Shown here piece by piece: positions 1 to 8,182 of a stretch of DNA of 64,000 nt; within the stretch, counting starts at the first letter, position 1, and each line of letters starts with the position of its first letter. This DNA comes from Flagellimonas sp. CMM7 (GTDB lineage: Bacteria; Bacteroidota; Bacteroidia; Flavobacteriales; Flavobacteriaceae): the NCBI RefSeq assembly GCF_021390195.1, contig NZ_CP090003.1, forward strand, positions 2,618,501 through 2,682,500, written 5' to 3'. A model generated the notes under the pieces. The model had not been told where the DNA came from. It did not search any database and saw only the letters and a program-made list of their open reading frames with translations. Position numbers and translations under genes: made by a program.

Positions 1-70
1 ACCTGAAGTAGTTCAACGAAAATGTTAATGTTATTATCGAAACAATTTATTTTTCACATTTTTTTGCTGT

Positions 71-78
71 TATATTTG
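71..78 (+). promoter_or_regulatory. -7 promoter element for the first operon
   Basis: TATATTTG matches the Bacteroidota TAnnTTTG -7 consensus and lies 24 bases before the GTG start of the first gene. No clear -33 element is seen. It probably drives the HEXXH protein, the PLP enzyme and the GH73 lipoprotein together, since these genes are tightly spaced. Confidence 0.5.
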
Positions 79-102
79 TAGGAATCTTATGATAGTTTTA
101 GT

Positions 103-432
103 GTGATATTAGTATTTAAACACTTTTTTTATCGAAATTATGTAGGCCTATCCCTTTGGCCTTTCATCATCTTAAAAGAGGATGCCCTCAAAAAAGATGA
201 AGCACTCATTAACCATGAACGTATACATCTTAAGCAGCAGCGAGAGCTACTTATTCTTCCGTTCTATATCCTTTACATTTCAGAATGGTTGTTAAGAACA
301 TTACTTTATCTTGATAGTTACAGAGCATATCAAAATATAAGTTTTGAGCGTGAAGCATATGCCAATGAAGAGGATAAAGATTATCTTTCGCGTAGAAAAA
401 CCTTTGGTTTTTTGGACTATTTGACGCGATAA
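103..432 (+). CDS. small HEXXH zinc-metallopeptidase-like protein
   Basis: A 109-residue protein with H38-E39-R-I-H42, the gluzincin zinc motif, inside a helix, followed about 40 residues later by F-E-R-E84-A-Y, which fits the Glu third ligand of M48/M56-type peptidases. A hydrophobic stretch (about 51-69) between them could be membrane-associated. It is much shorter than M48 or M56 enzymes, so it is a minimal peptidase core or a relict. The start is GTG; an ATG fourteen bases upstream is out of frame and stops after five codons. It sits nine bases before the PLP-enzyme gene and is probably co-transcribed. Function unknown; the peptidase call rests only on the motif. Confidence 0.7.
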   Translation: MILVFKHFFYRNYVGLSLWPFIILKEDALKKDEALINHERIHLKQQRELLILPFYILYISEWLLRTLLYLDSYRAYQNISFEREAYANEEDKDYLSRRKTFGFLDYLTR

Positions 433-441
433 ATACACAGC

Positions 442-1347
442 TTGTTAATCCCTAATCAAAAAGTACACTTACCTCTTCTTGAGGAAAAAGACGTGACCCT
501 TTATATCAAAAGGGAGGATACCATACACCCCTTTATTTCTGGAAATAAGTACCGAAAGTTAAAATACAATGTACTTGAGGTAAAAAAACAAGAGCACACC
601 ATGCTGCTTACATTTGGCGGGGCATTTTCCAACCATATTGCAGCTACGGCGTTTGCAGGTAAAGAGGCAGGCCTGAAAACCGTTGGTGTTATTCGTGGTG
701 AAGAACTTAGAGATAACTGGCAAGAAAATCCCACTTTGAAATTAGCTAAGGACCATGGAATGGAGTTTTATTTTGTATCACGAAGTGACTATAGGATTAA
801 GAACACCTCGGATTTTTATGAAAGACTAAAAACCCTTTTTGGCAACTTTTATCTATTGCCAGAAGGAGGAACCAACACTTTGGCGGTAAAGGGCTGTGAA
901 GAAATTTTGACCGAATCAGATTCCGAATTCGATTTTGTTTGCAGTTGTGTGGGAACTGGAGGGACAATAGCTGGGCTCATAAATTCGGTAAGGCCCCATC
1001 AAACTGTTTTGGGTTTTCCAGCGTTAAAGGGTGATTTTCTAAAGCAAGATATTCTTAAATTTGCCCGTAACAAAAATTGGGAGCTAGTTCCCAATTACCA
1101 TTTTGGAGGCTATGCCAAGGTAGATGAACACTTGATTGATTTCATCAATACCTTTAAAAAAGAGACCCAAATCCCATTAGATCCCATGTACACGGGAAAA
1201 ATGCTTTTTGGTATTTTGGACAAGGTAAAGCAGGGTTTTTTTAAACCGGGCATCAGAATTTTGGCCATTCATAGTGGAGGATTACAAGGTATAAAAGGCA
1301 TGAACCTTGTACTGAAAAAGAAAAATTTACCATTATTGGATATATGA
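442..1347 (+). CDS. 1-aminocyclopropane-1-carboxylate deaminase/D-cysteine desulfhydrase family PLP enzyme
   Basis: Fold-type II PLP enzyme. The Schiff-base lysine is K36 in S-G-N-K-Y-R-K-L; the phosphate-binding G-T-G-G-T turn is near residue 170, and the F-G-G-A-F-S-N-H and E-G-G-T-N segments are typical of this family. Members deaminate ACC to 2-oxobutyrate and ammonia, or cleave D-cysteine to pyruvate, sulfide and ammonia; bacterial homologues outside plant-associated species more often act on D-cysteine, which is my preferred guess. At 301 residues it is slightly shorter than characterised enzymes, with a short N-terminus from a TTG start. The stop overlaps the next gene's ATG by four bases (ATGA), implying translational coupling. 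Confidence 0.85.
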   Translation: MLIPNQKVHLPLLEEKDVTLYIKREDTIHPFISGNKYRKLKYNVLEVKKQEHTMLLTFGGAFSNHIAATAFAGKEAGLKTVGVIRGEELRDNWQENPTLKLAKDHGMEFYFVSRSDYRIKNTSDFYERLKTLFGNFYLLPEGGTNTLAVKGCEEILTESDSEFDFVCSCVGTGGTIAGLINSVRPHQTVLGFPALKGDFLKQDILKFARNKNWELVPNYHFGGYAKVDEHLIDFINTFKKETQIPLDPMYTGKMLFGILDKVKQGFFKPGIRILAIHSGGLQGIKGMNLVLKKKNLPLLDI

Positions 1348-2195
1348 TCAGGCGAGTAGGATATGTAGTAGTTTTGGCATTATTGGTTGCAAGTTGTGGG
1401 TCAAAAAAACGAACCGCATCAAAACAGACAAAAACGGTGGTTAAGAATGAACCAATCCGTAACCCCAATAAAGGGATTCCCAAAGATGGACCCAAAGAAA
1501 CTGAGCTATACCCATTGCCTACAAATCCAGGAAGATTTGTAAAATTCCCTGTGGCCAACACGCAGGAGTATATTGAAACGTTTGCCGAGATGGCCCAGTA
1601 CGAAATGCGTGCTTTTGGTATTCCGGCAAGTATTACCTTGGCGCAAGGTATTTTAGAGAGTGGTTCGGGTAAAGGTGAACTTACCAAAAAAACCAATAAT
1701 CACTTTGGTATTAAATGCCATACCGGGTGGGACGGTGAATTTGATTTTCATGATGATGATGCCAAGGGCGAATGTTTTAGAAAATACAACCACCCTATGT
1801 ATTCGTTCAGGGATCACAGCATTTTCCTTTCTTCCCGTTCCCGTTATAAATTCTTGTTCAACTATAGAAGGAACGATTACAAAAAATGGGCATATGGACT
1901 CCGACAAGCAGGGTATGCCACAGACCGTAAGTACCCACAGAAGCTTATTGCTCTTATTGAACGCTACAATTTAGATTCCTATGATGAAGATGTGGTTCGT
2001 GGAGGGCTAGAAACAGTTCGGAAACCTAAAAAATATGAAGTGTTTACCCATGTGGTGGAAAAAGGGGAAACGCTCTATGCTATCTCCCGAAAATATACCA
2101 TTTCAGTGGACGAACTCAAACAAATCAATAATTTGAATACCAATACATTGTCCATAGGACAGGTACTCAATATTCGAAAAGAAAAAACAAAATAA
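1344..2195 (+). CDS. GH73-type N-acetylglucosaminidase lipoprotein with LysM domain
   Basis: A 283-residue peptidoglycan hydrolase. The N-terminus is a lipoprotein signal with lipobox L-V-A-S-C18. The glucosaminidase domain spans about 75-220, with the likely catalytic Glu105 in Q-G-I-L-E-S-G-S-G and the N-N-H-F-G-I-K-C segment typical of FlgJ/GH73 enzymes. A single LysM spans about 236-280 (G-E-T-L-Y-A-I-S, ending in I-G-Q-V-L-N-I) and should bind peptidoglycan. It probably acts in the periplasm, tethered to a membrane, in wall turnover or division. Translationally coupled to the PLP enzyme upstream, with no obvious functional link. Confidence 0.9.
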   Translation: MIRRVGYVVVLALLVASCGSKKRTASKQTKTVVKNEPIRNPNKGIPKDGPKETELYPLPTNPGRFVKFPVANTQEYIETFAEMAQYEMRAFGIPASITLAQGILESGSGKGELTKKTNNHFGIKCHTGWDGEFDFHDDDAKGECFRKYNHPMYSFRDHSIFLSSRSRYKFLFNYRRNDYKKWAYGLRQAGYATDRKYPQKLIALIERYNLDSYDEDVVRGGLETVRKPKKYEVFTHVVEKGETLYAISRKYTISVDELKQINNLNTNTLSIGQVLNIRKEKTK

Positions 2196-2207
2196 TTTGT
2201 TACATCA

Positions 2208-2225
2208 AGCACAGTCGAGATGTCT
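2208..2225. repeat. REP-like dispersed repeat copy
   Basis: The 18 bases here are the exact reverse complement of 8150-8167 (core CATCTCGACTGTGCT). A second short segment at 2253-2271 (CTCAGGATGAC) resembles the other arm of the repeat copies near 5.75 kb. It lies between the GH73 gene and hemL. Confidence 0.6.
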
Positions 2226-2304
2226 TATGCTTTGAATCGTTTTTTTTGCCCATCGATAAACTCAGGATGACAATTTGTACTGATAACTAAATAGAATACA
2301 TTCC

Positions 2305-3582
2305 ATGCTATACCAACGAAGTAGCGCCTTGTTTGCCGAGGCCAAAAAATATATCCCTGGCGGGGTAAATTCCCCAGTAAGAGCATTTAAAGCGGTCGGA
2401 GGCGATCCTATATTTGTAAAAGAAGCAAAAGGCGCTTATTTGTATGATGAAGACGGCAATCAGCTTATCGACTATATCGCTTCTTGGGGGCCACTTGTTT
2501 TGGGCCACGCCTACGAGCCCGTAATCAATGCAGTGGTAGAGAAAGCTAAAAAGGGAACTTCCTTTGGAATGCCTACAGAAATTGAAACGGAACTGGCCAA
2601 ATTGGCCGTTTCCATGGTGCCAAACATAGATAAGATTCGTTTTGTAAATAGCGGTACGGAAGCTTGTATGAGTGCAGTACGACTTGCCCGTGGCTATACC
2701 GGAAAAGATAAGATTATCAAGTTTGCAGGTTGCTACCATGGCCATTCCGATTCATTTTTGATTCAGGCTGGGAGTGGTGCGGTTACTTTTGGTAGCCCCA
2801 ATAGTCCCGGGGTAACACAGGGAACAGCCAAGGATACGCTATTGGCTGATTATAACGATTTGGAAGGAGTAAAAGCATTGACCGTTGCTAACAAAGGAGA
2901 AATTGCAGCGATTATTTTAGAACCCGTAGCTGGGAATATGGGTTGTATCATTCCTAGCGATGAATTTATCCAGGGATTACGAAAATTGTGTACGGAGGAA
3001 GGCATTTTGTTATTGTTTGATGAGGTGATGACCGGTTTCCGATTGGGAAAAGGTGGTGCGCAGGAAGCTTTGGGAATAGATGCTGATATTGTGATGTTTG
3101 GAAAGGTAATAGGAGGGGGACTTCCCGTTGGAGCGTTTGCCGCAAAAGCAGAGATTATGAGCCATTTGGCCCCAGATGGACCGGTATACCAAGCGGGAAC
3201 CTTGAGCGGAAACCCATTGGCCATGAGCGCTGGACTTGCCATGCTTACCGAATTGAACAATAATCCCGAAGTCTTTACCAGCCTAGCTGAGAAAACCGAA
3301 TACTTGCACAAAGGTATTGCCAGTGTATTGAATGAAAAAGGCGTAACAAATCAAATTAACCGATATGGTAGCATGATTTCGGTACATTTTTGCGAAGAAC
3401 CTGTGGTTGATTTTGCTTCCTCTGCAAAAGGAAACAATGATACCTTTAAAAAATACTTTCATGGTATGTTGAATCAAGGGATATATTTACCTCCCTCTGC
3501 TTTTGAAAGCTATTTTTTAAACGACGCCATCAGCTATACTGATTTGGATAAAACCATTGAAGCGGTAAAAACAATATTCTAG
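2305..3582 (+). CDS. hemL: glutamate-1-semialdehyde 2,1-aminomutase
   Basis: Converts glutamate-1-semialdehyde to 5-aminolevulinate, the second step of the C5 route to tetrapyrroles. Full length at 425 residues. It begins with the family signature R-S-x-x-[22 protein letters not shown] is near 115, D239-E240 is the PLP ring-binding aspartate region, and K267 in M-F-G-K-V-I-G-G-G is the Schiff-base lysine. Monocistronic as far as can be seen, facing the MFS gene convergently. Sequence context gives no sign of co-regulation with the heme-uptake locus at 9.4-15.7 kb. Confidence 0.97.
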   Translation: MLYQRSSALFAEAKKYIPGGVNSPVRAFKAVGGDPIFVKEAKGAYLYDEDGNQLIDYIASWGPLVLGHAYEPVINAVVEKAKKGTSFGMPTEIETELAKLAVSMVPNIDKIRFVNSGTEACMSAVRLARGYTGKDKIIKFAGCYHGHSDSFLIQAGSGAVTFGSPNSPGVTQGTAKDTLLADYNDLEGVKALTVANKGEIAAIILEPVAGNMGCIIPSDEFIQGLRKLCTEEGILLLFDEVMTGFRLGKGGAQEALGIDADIVMFGKVIGGGLPVGAFAAKAEIMSHLAPDGPVYQAGTLSGNPLAMSAGLAMLTELNNNPEVFTSLAEKTEYLHKGIASVLNEKGVTNQINRYGSMISVHFCEEPVVDFASSAKGNNDTFKKYFHGMLNQGIYLPPSAFESYFLNDAISYTDLDKTIEAVKTIF

Positions 3583-3642
3583 AACACGTGAACTTTTCCC
3601 TCTGTCATCTGGGATCAGAGTTGAAGGAAAGATGAGTTAGAT

Positions 3643-4803
3643 TCATTTTCTGAACAATCCCCACAACCCTAAAATAGGACCCAGAGCCAAAACTGTAAAA
3701 AGATATTGTGCGGGGATAACATCCTGAAGCGCGCTAATCACCTGTAAGCTAACAATGGTGATTGCAAAACCAATACAATTGACAATGGTCAGTGTGGTGC
3801 CTTTAATTTCTACCGGGGCACTTTGCGCCACCATGGTAGAAAAGAGAGGTGAATCTGCAATGACCACCATACCCCAAAACAATAAGAATGCTATAAAAAT
3901 GGGAGTGGAGGCGTAAAACAACAGCAATGGAGATACCAAACAGCAAATCCCAGAGAGGAATAGGGAAGTGGCCGCAATACGTTTAGTGCCCTTACGCTGC
4001 GAAATATATCCTCCAAATACGCAGGCCAATCCACCAATCGCAATGACCCAAAATGACCAGAACGAAACACGAAATAGATTATGCCCCTGCCATTCTGCAT
4101 GTAGCCCAAGCAAAAACGGAACAAATGCCCAAAACGTGTAGAGTTCCCACATATGTCCAAAATACCCAAGAGCAGCAGCCCTAAAATCCTTCTTTTTAAA
4201 AACAGAAAAACAAGCTGTAAAATTGAGATGTTGGCTGGGTTTTCGGTAGGGGCCATTGGGTACTAAAATGACCATAAGGAGACCGCCCAAAACAGCAAGT
4301 GCAGAGGTGGCATAGATTACATATTGCCAAGGAAATACAGCAGAAAGCCATTTTAGAAAATGGGGCAGGGCAGTACCCAATACCAAAGCACCTACCAAAT
4401 AGCCAAGTGATTTGCCCAAACCCTTGTTAAAATAATCTGCGGCAATTTTCATTCCTACGGGATAGATGCCCGCTAAAAAGAGGCCAGTTAAAAAACGGGA
4501 TAGTAATATATGTGTGTCTCCAGGGCCATCCCAAACTATGCCCAAATTACTTAAAGCGCCCAAAGCGGCACTCCATAAAAATACCTTGGAAGGTGAAAAA
4601 CGATCGGTTATGGTCAATAGGGCAAATAACAAAGTCCCCAGGATAAACCCAAACTGAACCGCTGAGGTGATATTGCCCAAACTGCCACCCATCTCAAGTT
4701 CAGCGATAAGATTGGTCATTACCCCGTTCCCTGCAAACCAGAGTGATGTGCAAAAAAATTGCGCAATTACAATAACAGGTAGAATATGTTTGGGTGGTTT
4801 CAC
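3643..4803 (-). CDS. MFS transporter
   Basis: A 386-residue inner-membrane protein with about twelve hydrophobic segments, organised as two six-helix halves. It starts with a short cytoplasmic tail and a first helix containing Q-F-F-C-T-S-L-W-F-A-G-N, typical of the CynX/NIMT-like or ACS-like bacterial MFS permeases. A basic loop follows helix 6 (N-G-P-Y-R-K-P). Substrate cannot be read from sequence. It faces hemL convergently and is followed at its 5' side by another minus-strand membrane protein gene 68 bases away; an operon is possible. Confidence 0.85.
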   Translation of the reverse strand: MKPPKHILPVIVIAQFFCTSLWFAGNGVMTNLIAELEMGGSLGNITSAVQFGFILGTLLFALLTITDRFSPSKVFLWSAALGALSNLGIVWDGPGDTHILLSRFLTGLFLAGIYPVGMKIAADYFNKGLGKSLGYLVGALVLGTALPHFLKWLSAVFPWQYVIYATSALAVLGGLLMVILVPNGPYRKPSQHLNFTACFSVFKKKDFRAAALGYFGHMWELYTFWAFVPFLLGLHAEWQGHNLFRVSFWSFWVIAIGGLACVFGGYISQRKGTKRIAATSLFLSGICCLVSPLLLFYASTPIFIAFLLFWGMVVIADSPLFSTMVAQSAPVEIKGTTLTIVNCIGFAITIVSLQVISALQDVIPAQYLFTVLALGPILGLWGLFRK

Positions 4804-4871
4804 GAGGTCAATTTCTAATAACTGTCGCGCAGTTTAGGACAGCTTTACGAAAATAGGGTTATTTGTGAGTT

Positions 4872-5603
4872 TTATCCTTGAATTATATGCCGCAAAAAAG
4901 TTTCAATAGCTTCTGAACGACCCAAAGGTTCTAAAAAACAAGTGTATACATTTACAAAAACTGCCAAATAGGTCGCTGGGTGTTTCAGTTTTTCATATTT
5001 CCAGGCTGCCAAAAGAATAAGTGAAATAATAATCGCCTGAGTCAAATATACGGGCGACATAATATCCACATTGGGCCAATCCTCAAGATGAATCAAAACC
5101 TGGGTGTTTTGAACTCCGCGGCCTAAAGCGGGCATCATAATTATGAAAACAGTTGTTATTAGCCACCAGGCATGGTCCTCCAAACTTTTCCGTTTGATGA
5201 TGCTCATGATAATGGCATAGCCAAAGGCGATGATCATCACTATTTCCACTGCAGCAACTCCCATAAAGAACCAAGGTTCAAAGGGTCCAAAGGCATCTCG
5301 TAATTCAGCGGAACGGTCGGCATTGACAATATCTCGGTATAACATGCTAAAGGCGGTTATACAAACTCCACCTGCCAAGAACATACCGATGATACCATTA
5401 GTTCGGTGCTTTTCCAACTGGCCGTGAGTTGCGTAGTAGGGTTGTAGTATCAGGTAGAGGTACCAGATGGTACCGCTCCAATAGTGTACATGTACCGACC
5501 ATGCATTTTCGGTGAAGTCGCCCCAATAATCTCTGAAAATTCCAAATTGCATCAACACCATAGGGATAAGCATCCACAGGTGGAGGGTTTTGTATTTGTT
5601 CAT
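4872..5603 (-). CDS. seven-helix membrane protein of unknown function
   Basis: About 243 residues from the ATG chosen here; a TTG two codons upstream could also start it. Seven hydrophobic segments are visible. Histidines at helix edges (W-S-V-H-V-H-Y-W, L-E-K-H-R-T-N-G, D-H-A-W-W) resemble the pattern of DUF2306-like or cytochrome b561-like proteins, where histidines may bind heme or quinone, but I do not recognise the family with certainty. No enzymatic motif. The upstream MFS transporter gene lies in the same orientation. Confidence 0.7.
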   Translation of the reverse strand: MNKYKTLHLWMLIPMVLMQFGIFRDYWGDFTENAWSVHVHYWSGTIWYLYLILQPYYATHGQLEKHRTNGIIGMFLAGGVCITAFSMLYRDIVNADRSAELRDAFGPFEPWFFMGVAAVEIVMIIAFGYAIIMSIIKRKSLEDHAWWLITTVFIIMMPALGRGVQNTQVLIHLEDWPNVDIMSPVYLTQAIIISLILLAAWKYEKLKHPATYLAVFVNVYTCFLEPLGRSEAIETFLRHIIQG

Positions 5604-5739
5604 AACCAATATTCTTTTGGTGGGGGGACTTTTGGAAAATGAAGGGGAGTTTGTTGATTACAAGATAGTTAAAATTTGTTTTGGAAGTTATCGAAACAGT
5701 ATAACTGGCGGTTAACTATGCTTTTATGGATGCTACATA

Positions 5740-5840
5740 CTTCGACAGGCTCAGGGTGACAAGTTCAGTATGACACTATAAATGAAGATTGCTAAGGAAT
5801 GTTTTGTGAGTTTAAGTTGTCATACTGAGCCTGTCGAAGG
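5740..5840. repeat. inverted pair of REP-like repeats
   Basis: CTTCGACAGGCTCAGGGTGAC at 5740-5760 pairs with its near-perfect reverse complement at 5819-5839 (19 of 21 positions), giving a long hairpin around a 58-base loop. This sequence type is a common dispersed intergenic repeat of Bacteroidota. Confidence 0.75.
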
Positions 5841-5874
5841 GCGAGAACTCTTTAGAACGTGGATTGGGAAAAGA

Positions 5875-5896
5875 TCTCGACTGCGCTCGATGTGAC
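5875..5896. repeat. REP-like dispersed repeat copy
   Basis: TCTCGACTGCGCTCGATGTGAC shares the CATCTCGACTG(C/T)GCTC theme with the copies at 2208-2225 and 8150-8170 and contains the internal palindrome TCGA..TCGA. It is directly upstream of the TetR control region. Confidence 0.65.
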
Positions 5897-5921
5897 AATT
5901 TGGTTAAAGAATGTTAAAAGA

Positions 5922-5939
5922 TTACCGAACGTTTGGTAA
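5922..5939 (+). promoter_or_regulatory. TetR operator overlapping the -33 region
   Basis: TTACCGAACGTTTGGTAA is an 18-base palindrome with one mismatch per arm. It matches the perfect palindrome at 6549-6568 before the alpha/beta hydrolase gene. It contains TTTG at 5932-5935, which is 19 bases before the -7 element, so a bound repressor would block the promoter. The regulator that binds is inferred to be the adjacent TetR protein. Confidence 0.8.
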
Positions 5940-5954
5940 AATTGAAAATAGTGT

Positions 5955-5962
5955 TATATTTG
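5955..5962 (+). promoter_or_regulatory. -7 promoter element of the tetR gene
   Basis: TATATTTG fits TAnnTTTG, with TTTG 19 bases upstream. Only four bases separate it from the ATG, so transcription should begin at or within a base or two of the start codon and the mRNA is probably leaderless. Confidence 0.7.
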
Positions 5963-5966
5963 TCCC

Positions 5967-6530
5967 ATGAGAATGGCAAAAGTATCAGATCTAGAAATTT
6001 TGAACGGCTTAATGTCCGTGTTCCGAGCAAAGGGATATGACGGAGCCAGTTTAAATGAATTGGCAGAAGCTACAGGTCTAAAGAAAGCTAGTCTCTATCA
6101 TCGGTATCCTGGTGGTAAAAAGGAGATGACGTCAGCTGTGCTGGACTTTATGGAATCTTGGATTGACAACAAAGTCTATGCTGTATTGTCCGACGATAAA
6201 ATACCCGCTGTACAGCGCTTGGATGAAGCATTGATGAACATAAAAACGGTCTATAACAATGGCAAGGAAGTGTGTTTATATCGCTCCCTATCCATGGATA
6301 CCGGAATGGCGCTATTTGGCGAGAAAATAGAAAGGGGAATCAACCAATGGTTGTCATCATTTATTAGCTTGGGTATGGCCGTGAGTTTGGACAAAACCAC
6401 TGCAACGCAATTTGCAAAACAGACTTTTATAGATATTCAAGGGAGTTTGGTGCTGTCCAAAGCTATGGATACTACGGAGCCTTTTGAAACGGCCATCAGC
6501 CAAATTAAAGAACGTTATACGAATACATAA
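5967..6530 (+). CDS. TetR/AcrR family transcriptional regulator
   Basis: A 187-residue repressor. The N-terminal helix-turn-helix is within about 8-55 (G-Y-D-G-A-S-L-N-E-L-A, then T-G-L-K-K-A-S-L-Y-H-R-Y-P). The remaining helical part is a ligand-binding and dimer domain, resembling the LmrA/YxaF type. Palindromes flank the gene: one at its own promoter and one before the alpha/beta hydrolase, so autoregulation and control of the hydrolase are inferred. A second in-frame ATG two codons in could also be used; the predicted transcription start falls very close to the first ATG. The ligand is unknown, perhaps a substrate of the hydrolase. Confidence 0.92.
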   Translation: MRMAKVSDLEILNGLMSVFRAKGYDGASLNELAEATGLKKASLYHRYPGGKKEMTSAVLDFMESWIDNKVYAVLSDDKIPAVQRLDEALMNIKTVYNNGKEVCLYRSLSMDTGMALFGEKIERGINQWLSSFISLGMAVSLDKTTATQFAKQTFIDIQGSLVLSKAMDTTEPFETAISQIKERYTNT

Positions 6531-6548
6531 AAAAATTTGAACTGCGAA

Positions 6549-6568
6549 ATTACCGAACGTTCGGTAAT
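6549..6568 (+). promoter_or_regulatory. TetR operator before the alpha/beta hydrolase gene
   Basis: ATTACCGAACGTTCGGTAAT is a perfect 20-base palindrome, 26 bases before the hydrolase ATG. It is the same sequence type as the site before tetR. TTTG at 6536-6539 may be the -33 element; the -7 is weak (TAATTATT near 6565). Confidence 0.85.
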
Positions 6569-6594
6569 TATTAACATTTATTAAACTTAAAACA

Positions 6595-7560
6595 ATGAAA
6601 ACAAGAAAAATCACAGTAACACTTTTTACGTTGGCACTCGTATTTGCCATGAACCTTAACGGACAGAACAAAAGAAAGTCCGTAATCAAAGATGATTATC
6701 CAACTACCTTTCATACGGCCAAGGTTGATGGATTGGATATTTTTTATCGCGAAGCGGGACCTAAAGATGCCCCAACATTACTTTTGTTGCACGGGTACCC
6801 TACGTCTTCGCATATGTTTCGTAACCTAATCGAAGACCTATCTTCTGACTATCATTTAATTGCACCTGATTATCCTGGGTATGGACGTAGTTCCCAACCC
6901 ACTATGGCGGATTTTGAGTACTCTTTTGACAATTTTGCCGAAATTATAGATGAATTGTTGGTGCAACTGAAAGTGGAACGTTATAGCTTGTACTTGATGG
7001 ACTATGGTGCACCTGTTGGGTACCGTATCTTTGAAAAACACCCAGAACGTGTTGATGCATTCATCGTACAAAATGGAAATGCCTATACGGAAGGATTGAC
7101 AGACTTTTGGGACCCGCTTCGCAAACTTTGGGCAGACAATTCGGAAGCAAATAAAAAACCTTTGGAAGGATTCCACCAAATAGGAGGTCTAAAATGGCAG
7201 TACTTACACGGCGTACAAGACAGCACTAAAATTAGCCCTGATAATTGGAATCATGATTTACAACATTTAACACGTCCAGAGAATAACGAGATCCAGTTGG
7301 CCATGTTCTATGATTACCGGACCAATGTGGAGAAATATCCAGGATGGCAAAAACTCTTCAGAAAGTATCAAGTGCCTACCTTGATTGTTTGGGGAAAGAA
7401 CGATCACATCTTTCCACCTTCAGGAGCACATCCTTATAAAAGAGATTTGAAGAATGTGGAATTCCATTTGTTGGATACTGGTCACTTTGCTTTGGAAGAA
7501 AAGGGTGATGAGATTGCAAACTATATCTACAATTTTTTAAAGAAGAATAAAATACAGTAA
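6595..7560 (+). CDS. secreted alpha/beta hydrolase, epoxide hydrolase/haloalkane dehalogenase-like
   Basis: A 321-residue enzyme with a cleavable signal (about 1-24, ending in N-G-Q-N). The oxyanion motif is H66-G-Y-P69. The nucleophile is D136 in L-M-D136-Y-G-A-P, an aspartate as in epoxide hydrolases and haloalkane dehalogenases rather than the serine of esterases. The acid is D270 (W-G-K-N-D) and the base H297 (D-T-G-H-F). The Asp nucleophile predicts an alkyl-enzyme ester mechanism on an epoxide or halide, but substrate is not evident. A TetR operator palindrome just upstream implies induction through the neighbouring repressor. A terminator-like hairpin follows. Confidence 0.9.
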   Translation: MKTRKITVTLFTLALVFAMNLNGQNKRKSVIKDDYPTTFHTAKVDGLDIFYREAGPKDAPTLLLLHGYPTSSHMFRNLIEDLSSDYHLIAPDYPGYGRSSQPTMADFEYSFDNFAEIIDELLVQLKVERYSLYLMDYGAPVGYRIFEKHPERVDAFIVQNGNAYTEGLTDFWDPLRKLWADNSEANKKPLEGFHQIGGLKWQYLHGVQDSTKISPDNWNHDLQHLTRPENNEIQLAMFYDYRTNVEKYPGWQKLFRKYQVPTLIVWGKNDHIFPPSGAHPYKRDLKNVEFHLLDTGHFALEEKGDEIANYIYNFLKKNKIQ

Positions 7561-7564
7561 TGAC

Positions 7565-7610
7565 CACATTGCCTGCAGCATTTTTTAGGATGCTGTGGGT
7601 AGTGTTTTTT
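7565..7610 (+). terminator. intrinsic terminator after the hydrolase gene
   Basis: Stem with CAGCAT at 7576-7581 and ATGCTG at 7590-7595, extended by imperfect pairing on both sides and followed by a run of six T. Confidence 0.55.
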
Positions 7611-7648
7611 CGTTTATTACGACTCAACAACAAACAACAAAGCATACC

Positions 7649-8070
7649 ATGGAACAAGAAGAGATAAAGTTGCCTATACCACCATTTACTCTGGAGACTG
7701 CCAAACAAAAAATTCAACTTGCTGAAGACGGTTGGAACAGTCAAGACCCAGTAAAAGTTTCTGAAGCTTACACGATTGATAGTGAGTGGCGCAACCGTTA
7801 CCAATTTGTAAATGGGAGAGAGGAGATTCGGCATTTTTGACAGACAAATGGCAAAATGAGCATCATTACAAGCTTAAAAAAGAATATTGGGCGCACACTG
7901 ATGATCGCATAGCCGTTCGTTTTGAATATGAATATCAAAATAAGGATGGTGATTGGTTTAGAGCGTATGGCAATGAAAACTGGGAGTTTAATGAAAAGGG
8001 ATTGATGAAGAAACGTTATGCCAGTATCAATGATGTTGCCATAACGGAAGAAGAACGAAAGTTGAAGTAA
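7649..8070 (+). pseudogene. DUF1348 (SnoaL/NTF2-like) gene with a one-base frameshift
   Basis: The first frame gives a DUF1348 N-terminus ([30 protein letters not shown]) and stops at 7840. A second frame continues without loss of family sequence ([30 protein letters not shown]) to 8070. One extra T in the run of five T at 7834-7838 would restore a single reading frame of about 140 codons, the usual family length. So this is either a real inactivating slip in a homopolymer or a sequencing error. Members are small cone-shaped proteins of unknown function. It follows the TetR-controlled hydrolase, behind a possible terminator. Confidence 0.88.
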
Positions 8071-8096
8071 TTATCTTCTGATTATCTATTGTCGGT

Positions 8097-8170
8097 TCGA
8101 GATGTCACCCTTAGTTTACCGAAGGACCAGTTTTAGAAACTGGATTGCAAGACATCTCGACTGTGCTCAA
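8097..8170. repeat. inverted REP-like repeat
   Basis: TCGAGATGTC at 8097-8106 pairs perfectly with GACATCTCGA at 8151-8160. The right arm extends into the 18 bases that also occur, inverted, at 2208-2225. Lies between converging genes. Confidence 0.7.
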
Positions 8171-8182
8171 TATGATTTTAGG

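Larger units (their letters stand above)
5604..5966. other. intergenic region with repeats and TetR promoter
   Basis: A 363-base gene-free stretch. It holds three REP-like repeat segments between 5740 and 5896, then the TetR operator and promoter at 5922-5962. No small coding frame with convincing composition was seen. Confidence 0.6.

Noticed and set aside
3594..3630. Possible terminator between hemL and the MFS gene
   Set aside because: CTCTG and CAGAG arms are only five bases, with no T run on either strand.
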